A stretch of 56,320 nt of DNA from Gracilimonas sp040877545 (GTDB taxonomy: Bacteria > Bacteroidota > Rhodothermia > Balneolales > Balneolaceae): positions 1-56,320 of the forward strand of contig JBBDNN010000100.1 in assembly GCA_040877545.1 (NCBI GenBank), read 5' to 3'. The position numbers were made by a program, and so were the translations under genes. The notes beneath the pieces were generated by a model. It ran no database searches. It worked only from the letters and a program-made list of their open reading frames with translations, and was not told the DNA's origin. Below, one piece after another: positions 44,572 to 55,100 of this stretch. The first letter of the stretch is position 1; each line of letters starts with the position of its first letter.

Positions 44572-45426
44572 TCAATTATTCTCAACATCCTTCAACACAA
44601 ACTTCTTATCCTTGTCACGTTCCAATTTTCCGGATTTGGCGTGGATGGAGTGGTAGAAGAGAAGACACGCCTGCTCTTTTACAGCCTGGCGTAACAACAA
44701 TGTTTTTGCTTTTTTTGACTGCAGGGGATCTACATCCATTTGCCTCATAGCATACAGATTCAGGTGATGTTCGCTGGGCACCAGATCCCCAAGGTAATAA
44801 GCGGTTTCTCCCTCATCCTGAATCTTTACGATCTGATGTCCGGGTGTATGGCCTCCGGTTCGGATGACTTCAATTCCCGGCAATAATTCAAAATACGTGT
44901 CGGTAATCATTACCAGCTTGTCATCAGCAGCAAGTTTGTAAAATTCATCCAGTTGATACCCGGCGCCTTTTAGTTGTTTTTTTAAACCGCCCTGCTCTAA
45001 AGCATAATGCCATTCCTTTTTTTGCAGGAAATAATTGGCATAAGGCATGGTGGGTTGAGTGAAAGTATTTTTATCCACAAATGTAGATCCTGCGGCATGA
45101 TCAAAATGCAGATGAGTTAGCACCACATGAGTAATATCGGAGGGAGTTAAGCCAAAAATATCAAGATTAGTAACCAGATTTGAGGTGTCTGTGAATTTAC
45201 TTTGTGAGTCTAATCCCCAGCCCAGGCCGGTATCCACTAATATATTATGCTTGCCGTCCTTAATAAGAATAGGATGAATACCAACTTGTGTAGATCGTTT
45301 CGGCACAAAAAAATTCTGCTGTTTGGCTGTAATTTCACCAGCATCAATTTTACTGAAATCTCCATCTTCAAATGTTTCAAAAACACCTTCACTTAACTGC
45401 TCTATTTCAAATCGGCCTATTTTCAT
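44572..45426 (-). CDS. Metallo-beta-lactamase fold hydrolase (lactonase-like)
   Basis: A 284-residue MBL-fold enzyme. Zinc ligands: HLHFDHAAG (HxHxDH), His in GGHTPGHQ, Asp in YYLGDLVPSEHH, and a C-terminal His in YHSIHAKSG. The pattern resembles AHL-lactonase or related quorum-quenching hydrolases, but glyoxalase-like or other esterase activity is possible. No signal peptide, cytoplasmic. Confidence 0.82.
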   Translation of the reverse strand: MKIGRFEIEQLSEGVFETFEDGDFSKIDAGEITAKQQNFFVPKRSTQVGIHPILIKDGKHNILVDTGLGWGLDSQSKFTDTSNLVTNLDIFGLTPSDITHVVLTHLHFDHAAGSTFVDKNTFTQPTMPYANYFLQKKEWHYALEQGGLKKQLKGAGYQLDEFYKLAADDKLVMITDTYFELLPGIEVIRTGGHTPGHQIVKIQDEGETAYYLGDLVPSEHHLNLYAMRQMDVDPLQSKKAKTLLLRQAVKEQACLLFYHSIHAKSGKLERDKDKKFVLKDVENN

Positions 45427-45531
45427 ATTTTAATTTAAAGGGGGTGAGTGTTCATCAAAATAAACAATAAGAGAGATCATCAGATTCACAGAAATTCTGT
45501 TTTTTATAACAAATTCAAATCACTTCCTGAT

Positions 45532-45912
45532 TTAAATATTAATTTTCGGTTTTAGTGTTAACAGGCTTTTAAAATAATTCCGATAACCATACAAAACTAC
45601 AAAAAGTAGTACCCAAAGAATGGGAACAATTATCCAATTTCGAGGATCCAATAGTACGTGATAAATGGTGATATTTATTATATCCGCAGCCAGGATTATA
45701 AGAGCAAGCGGTACTAATCTATTTGTAAGAAGTAAAATCCCACCAACTACCTCAGCAGTTTTTATAAAATAAATATATCCGCTGGAAACAAGTATTTCCA
45801 TAAAAGGGTGAAATTCGGGAACAGGAATGAAAACGTAGAAACCGTTTAAGCCAAAAATCAGAAAAATTGCACCAAGAATGATTCGTGCAGTATGTATAAC
45901 CTTTTTCGCCAT
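45532..45912 (-). CDS. DoxX-like membrane protein
   Basis: A 126-residue protein with four membrane helices; the start (RIILGAIFLIFGLNGFY) and the YFIKTAEVVGGILLLTNR segment are typical of the DoxX-like family. Function is not defined; relatives link to thiol or redox membrane complexes. Upstream of the MBL hydrolase on the same strand. Confidence 0.75.
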   Translation of the reverse strand: MAKKVIHTARIILGAIFLIFGLNGFYVFIPVPEFHPFMEILVSSGYIYFIKTAEVVGGILLLTNRLVPLALIILAADIINITIYHVLLDPRNWIIVPILWVLLFVVLYGYRNYFKSLLTLKPKINI

Positions 45913-45993
45913 TTTTTAAAAGATAACTTAAAATTTCAATCAACAACTTAATAATTCTTTGCTTTCAAGCAATTCATTTTATCTTTGCTGCAA

Positions 45994-47592
45994 ATGAAAA
46001 ATTACGACTCAATTATTATTGGCTCGGGACATAATGGGCTGGTCACCGGCTGTTATCTGGCTAAGAATGGACATAAAGTGCTGGTGCTTGAAAGTGAGGA
46101 TACTATTGGCGGAGCTGTCCGAACTGAAACGATGTTTCAATCAGAAGATAACCCCAATGGTTTTAGAATTGATGTGGGTTCTTCTGTGCATATCATGATT
46201 CATCAAACCGGGATAATTGAAGAACTGGAGTTGGAAAAGTACGGCCTGGAGTATATTGAGATGGATCCAATTATGTCGTACCCGGTGCCGACAGGAAAAG
46301 GAGTCATTCATTTTTTCAAGGATGTGGAGCGCACACTGGAGTCCATTGCAAAGGTAGCGCCCGAGGATATAGAGAATTACAAGGAGTTTATCAGATTTTG
46401 GGGAAAGATAAATAAAGGTGTTTTGAAAGCTTTTATGAGAGTACCCACCTCAAAAAATATTTTTGGCGAAATGGCGAAAGCACAGATCAGGGATGGCTTC
46501 ATGTTCAAAAAAGGAGAACAGGCAGCCGGACTGCAAAAAATACTTTCGAGTTATGGAAAAGTGGTGGATAATGCTTTTGAAAGTCCATATATGAAAGCGG
46601 CTATTTTGTGGTTCTCGGCACAATCCGGCCCATTGCCGGATCATTCAGCAACCGGTGATTTTGCCGGCTGGCAATCCATGCTGCATCAGAGCGGGGCCAA
46701 GCATCCACAAGGCGGAAGCGGCATGCTGACACAGGCAATGAAAAATCTGATAAAAGCATACGGCGGGGAAGTGAAATCCAATCATCCCATAAAAAACATA
46801 TTGATTGAAGATGGGAATGCAGTGGGAGTGAGAACGGTGAAAGGCGATGAATTCAGAGCCAAAACCATAGTCTCAAATGCGCATGTTCAAACTACGATGA
46901 TAAAACTGGTTGGGCGGGAACACCTGGAGGATTCGATGTTCAAAAAAGTGGAAAATATAAATGTGGGGAATGGCCTCGGAATGGTGATTCGTTGCGCAGT
47001 TGAAGAACTTCCCGAGTATACCGCATGTCCCGGTGATCCAGACATTCATAATGGAATGCAGTTGTTGGCTCCATCTGTTCAGTACATGCAAAATGCGATA
47101 GGTGATTACAGCAAAAAACTCCCTCCCGAAAAACCGGCGGTGTTAGGTATGACTTTTTCCAAAATTGATCCCGAGGTTGCCAAAGATGGTAATCATACCC
47201 TGTTTGCCTGGGCACAATGGTATCCATACCAATTGGCGAATGGGTTGAAGTGGGATGACATCAGGGAAAAAGAAGCAGATAAAATTTATAATGTGGTAAC
47301 CGAATACGCTCCAAATATGAAAGGGAAGCTGATTGACCGCTACATTCAAACCCCGCTGGATATCGAGCGAAAACATGGAATGCTGAAGGGAAACGTAATG
47401 CATGTGGAAATGAGTTTTGATCAGATGTTCATGTTTCGCCCCATTCCTGAAATGAGCAGGTATGAAACTCCGATAAAGAATTTATATTTGGCGAGTGCAT
47501 CCTGCCATCCCGGCGGAGGAGTTTTTGGTGCAGCCGGTTATAACGCGGCTAACGTGATCCTTAAAAAGCACAAAAAATTGTTTTTCATTTAA
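45994..47592 (+). CDS. FAD-dependent oxidoreductase of the CrtI/PYROXD2 type
   Basis: A 532-residue flavoprotein with the N-terminal GSGHNGLVTGCYLAKNG dinucleotide fold, GGAVRTE, and the C-terminal SCHPGGGVFGAAGYNAANVI motif. It is closest in pattern to PYROXD2-like proteins within the phytoene desaturase superfamily. No carotenoid genes adjoin, so a carotenoid role is not supported. The start ATG at 45994 is preferred over the TTG at 45985. alr follows after ten bases. Confidence 0.82.
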   Translation: MKNYDSIIIGSGHNGLVTGCYLAKNGHKVLVLESEDTIGGAVRTETMFQSEDNPNGFRIDVGSSVHIMIHQTGIIEELELEKYGLEYIEMDPIMSYPVPTGKGVIHFFKDVERTLESIAKVAPEDIENYKEFIRFWGKINKGVLKAFMRVPTSKNIFGEMAKAQIRDGFMFKKGEQAAGLQKILSSYGKVVDNAFESPYMKAAILWFSAQSGPLPDHSATGDFAGWQSMLHQSGAKHPQGGSGMLTQAMKNLIKAYGGEVKSNHPIKNILIEDGNAVGVRTVKGDEFRAKTIVSNAHVQTTMIKLVGREHLEDSMFKKVENINVGNGLGMVIRCAVEELPEYTACPGDPDIHNGMQLLAPSVQYMQNAIGDYSKKLPPEKPAVLGMTFSKIDPEVAKDGNHTLFAWAQWYPYQLANGLKWDDIREKEADKIYNVVTEYAPNMKGKLIDRYIQTPLDIERKHGMLKGNVMHVEMSFDQMFMFRPIPEMSRYETPIKNLYLASASCHPGGGVFGAAGYNAANVILKKHKKLFFI

Positions 47593-47602
47593 AGAAAAAG
47601 TT

Positions 47603-48664
47603 GTGAGTTCAACCCTGTTAATAGACCTGAAAAAACTTGATCACAATCTGAACGCAGTTAACGCTCAGCTTGAGAAAAATGTGCTACGAATGGCTGTAAT
47701 CAAAGATAATGCCTACGGGCATGGGCTACTGCCAATTGCCAATCGCCTCAAAGAAAAAGTAGAATGGTTTTGTGTAGCCAGGGTTGATGAAGGCGTGAAG
47801 CTAAGAGAAGCCGGAATCAAAATTCCAATTCTTGTATTTGAAATCCCTCCGGCTGGAAAAGAAGAACTTTATCTTAGCCATAATTTAACGGCAAGTATTC
47901 CGGATCTGGCAGTTTTTGAATGTCTTAAAGAAGGCACGGACTGCCATTTGAAATTTGATACCGGTATGGGGCGGCTGGGAATTATGCCTGCAGATGCTGA
48001 GCAGGCTTTGGAGAAAATGAAACAAAATTCTCATTTAAATTATACCGGGATTTATACACATTTTGCTAATGCTGATTCTGTAAACCATCCCCATGTTTTT
48101 GAGCAGTTAAAAGTTTTTAAGGCCATTCGATCTACATTTCCCGAAAACCTGATGACACATACTGCCAACAGTGGAGCGATCTTTTATTATAAAGAAGCGG
48201 GTCTGCAGTTTGACGCCGTTCGTCCCGGTGTATGCTTGTTTGGTTATGCACCCGGTCAGGTTGAGGTTCCACAACTTCAATCTATTGCAGAGTGGAAAAC
48301 ACATCTTGTGCAGGTGAAGAAAATCCATAAAGGTGATGTTGCAGGATACGGGAGCAGGTGGGAGGCGCCGAAAAGTGGCATGCTTGGATTAATACCGGTT
48401 GGCTATGCCCATGGAGTTTCACGTAACCTGAGTGGTAAATTCGAGGTTGGGATTGGCAATAAATTCTTTCCCCAGGTGGGAACAATTAGTATGGATTATT
48501 CCGCAGTTTTTTTGGATGATACTTATTTTGAAGCGGGGGAGGAAGTAACTCTTTTGAGAAGCGGAGATCTTTCCGTTCGGAGTTGGGCGCACACTCTCGG
48601 GACCATTCCTTATGAAGTTATTACCGGAATTAGCATTGAGGTAAAAAGGGAATACCTGGATTAA
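47603..48664 (+). CDS. alr: Alanine racemase
   Basis: PLP enzyme that interconverts L- and D-alanine for peptidoglycan. The PLP Lys34 is in VIKDNAYGHG; TIYTHFANAD, RPGVCLFGY and the GYAHGVSRN and GTISMDYSAV motifs of the C-terminal domain are present. The start is GTG 47603 preceded by AAAGAAAAAG. The 353-residue stand-alone form is not fused to MurF as in some Bacteroidota. It ends flush with the convergent FKBP gene: the two stop codons touch. Confidence 0.9.
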   Translation: MSSTLLIDLKKLDHNLNAVNAQLEKNVLRMAVIKDNAYGHGLLPIANRLKEKVEWFCVARVDEGVKLREAGIKIPILVFEIPPAGKEELYLSHNLTASIPDLAVFECLKEGTDCHLKFDTGMGRLGIMPADAEQALEKMKQNSHLNYTGIYTHFANADSVNHPHVFEQLKVFKAIRSTFPENLMTHTANSGAIFYYKEAGLQFDAVRPGVCLFGYAPGQVEVPQLQSIAEWKTHLVQVKKIHKGDVAGYGSRWEAPKSGMLGLIPVGYAHGVSRNLSGKFEVGIGNKFFPQVGTISMDYSAVFLDDTYFEAGEEVTLLRSGDLSVRSWAHTLGTIPYEVITGISIEVKREYLD

Positions 48665-49141
48665 TTAATAGCCAACTTCATCCAGCTCAATATCAAATCT
48701 TAGCGTATCATTCCTTAATGCATGTGTTGAAGAATTCCCATAACCAAGATCAGGCGGTATTATAAGAACTCTTTTTCCACCTTCTTTCATCCCAATAACA
48801 CCTTCTCGAAAGCCTTTAACCAGAGAGCCTAAATCATTAAAAGTTGTTGGATTTGGATTACCACTACGGTAGGAACTGTCAAAAATTTCACCATCCATAG
48901 TTCTTCCGGTATAATAGAGTGCCACTTCACTTCGCCGGACAACTTCTTCACCATCTCCTTCTTCAATAACATAATAAGCAAGGCCTGATTCGGTCTCAAT
49001 CTTGGTAGAATTTTCAATGGGGAAAGGATCTGGAGCTGAGGAAAAATCAACCCGGTAAGGATCTTGTGTGTCGCAGGAAATAACGGTAATAATAAGTACA
49101 ACTAGTACTGCAAAGGATAAAATATTATTTATAAATCTCAT
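48665..49141 (-). CDS. FKBP-type peptidyl-prolyl isomerase lipoprotein
   Basis: A 158-residue periplasm-side foldase. The lipoprotein signal starts at ATG 49141 and ends at the Cys in TVISC; the FKBP domain follows (VALYYTGRTMDGEIFDSS, GFREGVIGMKEGGKR, PPDLGYGN), with aromatic active-site residues. The longer frame to 49225 adds 28 residues in front of the signal peptide and is rejected. Confidence 0.86.
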   Translation of the reverse strand: MRFINNILSFAVLVVLIITVISCDTQDPYRVDFSSAPDPFPIENSTKIETESGLAYYVIEEGDGEEVVRRSEVALYYTGRTMDGEIFDSSYRSGNPNPTTFNDLGSLVKGFREGVIGMKEGGKRVLIIPPDLGYGNSSTHALRNDTLRFDIELDEVGY

Positions 49142-49358
49142 TAATTGGGTTCTTGGGATGTTCTTTATTTTATACTGCTCAAAAAACTCCTGGATTGGAG
49201 CATTAGAAATCAACGAGTATGTCATTTTTATTTTGTGACTTCTAATGTTAAAGATAAAGATAAGGTTGCACGGGATAAAACCATAGGCAGACCGGCAGAA
49301 ATTTAGATTTTATTACTTTTTTGGATCACCTAAGAAACTTTTTGTATCTCTATGAAAT

Positions 49359-50213
49359 CTACTTATCTGAACTTGGTACACCGGTTATAGCTTCATCCAG
49401 CTCCTTTTTTCGCTTGCGTACTGCAAATCTGCTAATCCAGATTGAAAGTTCATAGAGAACGATTAGGGGCAATGCGATGAGAACCTGCGAAATGGGATCG
49501 GGAGGGGTAAGCATTGCCGAAACCATGAGGGTCATAACGAGAGCATGGCGCCTGTATTTTTTCAGGAATTCGGGCGTTAGAAGCCCAATTCTGGATAAGG
49601 AATAACTCACCACCGGAATCTGGAAAATAATACCACAGGCTACCACCCACATAGAAACTGAGCCAAAATATTCATTAATATCAAAATCATTCCTGATGAT
49701 CTCTGATATTTGAAATTGCGCAAAAAACTGTAAGGCAAATGGCACTAGTATTGAATAACCAAAACTCACCCCCAGTAAAAAGAAAAAGGTGATAAAAAAG
49801 GTGCTGAAAAAGGTTTTTTTCTTTTCGGTTCTTTCAAGTGCAGGTTCAATGAAAGCCCACATTTGGTAAATAAAAACGGGGGAGGCGAGTATGAACCCCA
49901 TTACAAAAAGCGTACCCCAAAAAGTAAAAAACTGGCCTGGCAGACGGCGGCTTTGCAGTTCAAAATTTACCGCATCCACCCGTAGAAGATCATACATGAA
50001 AAAATCGGAACGGGTGGGGCCGAGCATTACATCTTCCACAAAGAAATCCGAAAAAATAAATGCGATAATAACACCAACCAATATAGCTAAAAACCCTTTT
50101 ACAAGTCTCCAGCGCAATTCTTCCAGATGCTCCAGAAAAGACATAGTGGTGGTTCTATCCAGTGGTTTTTTAGCCTCTGGGGCTTCACTTTTCATAATTT
50201 GACGTTCTTCCAA
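49359..50213 (-). CDS. tatC: Sec-independent protein translocase subunit TatC
   Basis: Receptor for twin-arginine signal peptides in the inner membrane. Six membrane helices; MSFLEHLEELRWRL gives the conserved N-terminal HLxELRxR; the FxFLxG-type FFLLGVSFGY and the C-terminal LTPPDPISQ are typical. TatA/B are not in the window. Third in the rpiB-glyA-tatC row, nine bases after glyA. Confidence 0.92.
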   Translation of the reverse strand: MEERQIMKSEAPEAKKPLDRTTTMSFLEHLEELRWRLVKGFLAILVGVIIAFIFSDFFVEDVMLGPTRSDFFMYDLLRVDAVNFELQSRRLPGQFFTFWGTLFVMGFILASPVFIYQMWAFIEPALERTEKKKTFFSTFFITFFFLLGVSFGYSILVPFALQFFAQFQISEIIRNDFDINEYFGSVSMWVVACGIIFQIPVVSYSLSRIGLLTPEFLKKYRRHALVMTLMVSAMLTPPDPISQVLIALPLIVLYELSIWISRFAVRKRKKELDEAITGVPSSDK

Positions 50214-50222
50214 ATCAGATCC

Positions 50223-51530
50223 TTAGGCGATTACAAAATCATAGAGGGGAAAACGATCGCATAAATCACGAACTTCCTGCTCCACCTTTTGTTGTGTTTC
50301 TTCATTCTCAGGATTCTGAAGTACGCGATCTATTAAAACCACGATTTGTTCGAATTCTGCTTCTTTTAGTCCCCGGGTGGTCATGGCTGGTGAGCCAATC
50401 CGAATGCCGGAGGTTACAAATGGGCTTTCAGTATCAAATGGTACCATATTTTTATTTACGGTGATGGCGGCTTTTTCAAGCGCTCTTTCTGCAACTTTGC
50501 CATTGAGGCTTTTATTGCGGAGATCGATCAGCATGAGGTGATTATCTGTTCCGCCGCTTACCAGTTTATAACCCAGCTCCACAAATTTATTAGCCATGGC
50601 TTTAGCATTTTTCTGTACCTGAATCTGGTAAGTTTTAAAATCGTCTTGCAGTGCTTCACCAAAACAAACAGCTTTGGCTGCTATAACATGCATCAGAGGG
50701 CCGCCCTGTGAACCGGGAAATACGGCAGAGTCTAATACTTCGCTCCAGTTCTTGGTCCTGCCCGATTTTGCGGCTGTTACCCCGAGAGCGTTTTCATCGT
50801 CTTTACCAACCAAAATCATTCCACCGCGTGGGCCGCGAAGGGTTTTATGGGTGGTTGTGGTAACTACATGTGCGTGGGGCAGAGGATCGTTTAGTAATCC
50901 GCAAGCAATCAAACCGGCAGTATGTGCCATATCCATCCACAAGAAAGCGCCTACTTCATCAGCGATACTTCGGAATGCTTCATAATCATAATCCCGTGGA
51001 TAAGCGGAGGCCCCAATCGAAATCATTTTAGGATTTACTTCTTTAGCCCGCTCTCTGATTTTATTCATGTCAAGCCGGCCGGCTTCTTCCTCAACCCCAT
51101 AAAAAGTGGCATTATACGTGAGCCCGGAAAAATTTACCGGCGAGCCGTGTGTAAGATGTCCGCCATGGGAAAGATCAAGGCCGAGCAAGGTTTCTCCCGG
51201 CTTCATAAAAGCGAGATAAACCGCAGCATTAGCCGAGGCACCCGAATGCGGCTGTACGTTCACCCAGTCGGCTCCGAACAATTCTTTTCCCCTGTCTCGG
51301 GCAATATCTTCAACCACATCCACCACTTCACAGCCGCCGTAATAGCGTTTTCCGGGATATCCTTCGGCATATTTATTGGTAAGTACACTTCCCATCGCAG
51401 AAATAACTGCTTTTGAAGCAAAATTCTCAGAGGCGATTAACTCAAGATTATAATTTTGGCGATCAGTTTCTTTTTCAAGCAGGCTAAAAATTTTATCGTC
51501 TTGCTCCTGAAGAGATTTCATCGGCGGCAA
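50223..51530 (-). CDS. glyA: Serine hydroxymethyltransferase
   Basis: PLP enzyme converting serine and tetrahydrofolate to glycine and methylene-tetrahydrofolate. N-terminus with YNLELIASENF; PLP Lys in VVTTTTHKTLRGPRGG; NVQPHSGASAN and the C-terminal GTDNHLMLIDL are intact. Length 435. Its start directly follows the rpiB stop. Confidence 0.95.
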   Translation of the reverse strand: MPPMKSLQEQDDKIFSLLEKETDRQNYNLELIASENFASKAVISAMGSVLTNKYAEGYPGKRYYGGCEVVDVVEDIARDRGKELFGADWVNVQPHSGASANAAVYLAFMKPGETLLGLDLSHGGHLTHGSPVNFSGLTYNATFYGVEEEAGRLDMNKIRERAKEVNPKMISIGASAYPRDYDYEAFRSIADEVGAFLWMDMAHTAGLIACGLLNDPLPHAHVVTTTTHKTLRGPRGGMILVGKDDENALGVTAAKSGRTKNWSEVLDSAVFPGSQGGPLMHVIAAKAVCFGEALQDDFKTYQIQVQKNAKAMANKFVELGYKLVSGGTDNHLMLIDLRNKSLNGKVAERALEKAAITVNKNMVPFDTESPFVTSGIRIGSPAMTTRGLKEAEFEQIVVLIDRVLQNPENEETQQKVEQEVRDLCDRFPLYDFVIA

Positions 51531-51971
51531 TTATTTTGATGTTAGGGATTCAATTTTGTCCACACGTCGTTGATGACGGCCGCCTTCAAAGGAGGTGGCA
51601 AACCACTTTTGCAGAATTTCTTTAATCTCGACTTCTTTCAAATCACTACCGGGCAAACACATGATATTCGCATTGTTATGTAAGCGGGTCATTTCAGCTG
51701 ATTTGGGAGAATAAACCAGTCCTGCCCGTACTTTTGGATATTTATTGGCCGTCATACAAACTCCCTGACCGCTCCCGCAAACCAATACTCCCTGTTCGTG
51801 TTCTCCATCATTTACACGTTTCGCAACCTGAATGGCAAACTCGGGGTAATCCACTGATTTATCAGAATGAGTCCCATAATCAACCGGTACATGACCCATT
51901 TCTTCCAGAATTTTCTTCACCATTTCTTTGGCTGCATATCCTGCATGGTCGCTTGCTATTGGGATAATCAT
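51531..51971 (-). CDS. rpiB: Ribose-5-phosphate isomerase B
   Basis: Interconverts ribose 5-phosphate and ribulose 5-phosphate. ASDHAGYAAKEM at the start, GTHSDKSVDYPEFA, and VCGSGQGVCMTANK with the catalytic Cys are present, and the C-terminal GGRHQRRVDKIE closes the 146-residue chain. ATG 51971 is chosen over 52013, which adds residues unlike the family. Confidence 0.92.
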   Translation of the reverse strand: MIIPIASDHAGYAAKEMVKKILEEMGHVPVDYGTHSDKSVDYPEFAIQVAKRVNDGEHEQGVLVCGSGQGVCMTANKYPKVRAGLVYSPKSAEMTRLHNNANIMCLPGSDLKEVEIKEILQKWFATSFEGGRHQRRVDKIESLTSK

Positions 51972-52034
51972 CAATGTTTGTTTGCTGAAAATTTGAAAAA
52001 AGAATATCCACATTTTTAGGATGAGATTAAAGCG

Positions 52035-52050
52035 GTAATCAGTAAACAGT
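52035..52050. repeat. CAGTAATCAGT-type intergenic repeat, second copy
   Basis: GTAATCAGTAAACAGT differs at one position from 43073-43088. It lies between rpiB and the AsmA-like gene, which diverge. Confidence 0.55.
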
Positions 52051-52163
52051 AGTAAGAAATTAATATCAAAAGCTGAGTGTAAATTTTAATTTTAATTGTT
52101 GATTGTATATTGCCTGAGGAACATTAATTTTATACTCATGGTTAAATTTTAAAACTCTATAGC

Positions 52164-55100
52164 ATGAAATTATTTCTAAAGATTTTAGCCGGCGTCGTCA
52201 TCTTCATTACGGTGCTGTTAATTGCTCTTAACTTATATCTCACTGATGAACGCTTAAAGTCAATGATTCTCCCTGAAGTCAGAGAAATAGTGGGTACCGA
52301 GGTACAGGTTGAAAATATGTCGCTCACTTTCTTTAAAACCTTTCCCCGCCTTGGCGTCGAGTTGGATAAGTTTTTGTTGCCGGATCCAAATGGTGAGCCG
52401 GTGGCCACTTTTGAGGAACTGCTGGTTGGAGTAGAGCTTTTTCCACTGATGCGAAATGAAATTTCCATCTCTGAACTTATAATGAATCAACCGGTTTTGG
52501 ATTACCATGTACTTGCTGACAGCACTTCAAATATCGATTTTTTACTTGATCTGGCCGAGGAGCCGGAAGAGCCCCAAGAGGAAGAAGGTTATTCAATCGC
52601 CATTCCGAATTTCTCTATAAACTCTGCAACCATTAATTACCGGGATGATACCGGAAATTTAGTAGTAACAATGAGTGATTTGGATGCAGACATATCCCTC
52701 CAGTTTGCTGATCTGATTGAAAGCACTATAGAGGCTGAGCTTGGCTCTCTCAGTGCAATGGTTGACAGTGTAAATTATGTGGATGATCTTTCACTGAGCC
52801 TCAGTCAAACCTCCACAATTGACCTCGAAAATGAAGAAATAAGTATTAATGAGGGCGTTTTTTCGATTCGTGGATTGGCACTAAATATGAATGGATCGGT
52901 AACTTCATGGAGCAGTGATCCGGTGCTGGATATTAATTTTTCATCAAGTTCAGAGAATTTTGGGGAAATCCTGCGCCTGGCACCGCCGGAATATGATGAA
53001 TATCTGGCCGATCTGGAATCACGTGGTTCCCTTCTTTTGGAAGGTTCTGTTTCCGGTATCTATACCGAAGAAAACCTGCCGGATTTTAACATGATTCTGA
53101 CAGTTGTTGACGGATATTTAAAAAATCCGGAATTACCCGATGCCATCGAAGACATTCAAATCGAGTTATCCGCAAGTAATGACCTGGTTACTATTCAGGA
53201 AATTCAAGCTACTGCGGCAGGGAACTCCATCACGGCATCCGGTTCTATTGACCGCCCGCTGGAAGACGATGGTGTTTTTTCGATGAATGTTCACGGAGAT
53301 TTGGATTTGGCAACGGTCAGCCGATTTTATCCAATCGAAGAATTTGAAATTCAGCAACTCAGCGGGATTCTTGCCACTAACATGAGTGCTGAAGGAAGTA
53401 TGGATAATCCAGAAGAAGCTTCGTTTTCGGGTAACTTTTCTTTAAGAAACGGCATGCTTCAATATGCAGATGTTTCTCAGCCAATTGAAGGAATAAATGC
53501 CAATGTGCAGGCTTCACAGGATTTGATCACCATAAGAAGTATGGAATTTACGGCTGCTACCAACGAGTTCTCTATGTCTGGTACCATCAATAGTCCCTTA
53601 AATGAGAATAACCGTGCTGTCGATCTTGCAGCTGATTTGAATTTTGACCTTTCAACCATCAAGGATTTTTATCCTATAGATGAAGACACCCTGCAACTTC
53701 GTGGACAACTGGTTGCCAATTTTCAATTGCAGGGACGAGCAGACCCGGATCAAATAGAGCAGGTAATTCAAAATGGTACCATCAATTTGCAGAATGGATA
53801 TATCAGGTATGAAGAAATAGGAGAGCCACTTGAGGATATTACGTTGGTTGCCGAAGTAACAGGGACAAGGCTTAATATCCGGGAAGGGTATTTAAAAACC
53901 GGGGAAAATGAGTTGTCGGTAAATGGTGCTGTATTAAATTATCTCAGTGATGAGCCCAGGTTTGATCTTGCTTTGCGAGGAGACGCCAAACTTAGTGACG
54001 TTTCATCCTATTACTCAATGGAACCATGGATACAGGAACTGTTAGGTAATGCTAATCTGAATTTAAATGCGGAAGGGCCTGCGGGAGACCCACAACAGAT
54101 TAGCCTGAATGGTTCTATGTCATTAGCGAATGTACATGCCTCGGGCGACTCATTGCCGCTGCCGGTTTCTGACCTCAGGGGAGAACTTTCTGTTACACCT
54201 CAGGCCATGTCACTCAATAACTTTTTTATGAATTTTGGAGAATCGGATATACAGCTTGAAGGACAGTTGGAAAATTATCTCTTATTTTTAGAGGAGAATC
54301 CTTCGGGGAATACCTTGCCATCTATAACAGGTACATATAAAAGTAATTTGCTGAATATGGATGAGATGATTGATTGGGAAGATGAATCTGAAGATCCGGT
54401 TTTGATAAAGTTGCCGGATATGAATTCTTCCGTCACAGCTGAAATAAACCGGCTGTTAATTTTAGGTCTTGAGATTACGGATATATCAGGAAAAGGAGGT
54501 ACTACACCGAGTCAAATTACTCTCGAAGATGCTACGGCCACTTTATTTGGTGGAACAGCTACAGGAAATATGATTTGGGATGTGCCAAGCCCGGATAGAA
54601 CCAGTATTACTTTTAGCGGAGGATTAGAAGAATTGACCGCCGAAGCTTTTTTCCGTGATACTGGCTTTTTAGGTGAGGGAAGTACACTTCATGAATACCT
54701 TTCAGGTAGTTTTAGTGCAGATATTAATTATTCCTCGGAGCTGGATGAAATGCTTTCGCCCGATATTACTACCACAGATGCTGAAGGTACTTTTGGGATG
54801 ACCCGGGCTCGTTTATCAGGGCATCCTATTCAACAAGAAGTTGCTGACTTTTTGAAAACAAACGAATTAGCAAGTCTTGCGTTAGATGAATGGACTTCTA
54901 CCTTCAGCATAAAAAACGATATTCTTACTTTCAGCGATTTGAATATCACCAGCGAAGATATTGGGATTGAATTGAATGGTACTCAGCATATGATAACCGA
55001 TAAAATTGATTATCGAGCTACTTTATCACTGCCTGAAAGATTTAAGAGAGGCATTGCCTCGGTACTGCCTGATCGGGCAGTTGATGCGCTCCAGCGCGAT

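Noticed and set aside
45994..47592. Carotenoid biosynthesis locus
   Set aside because: The protein is CrtI-superfamily but closer in motif to PYROXD2, and no crtB, crtE or crtY is present.
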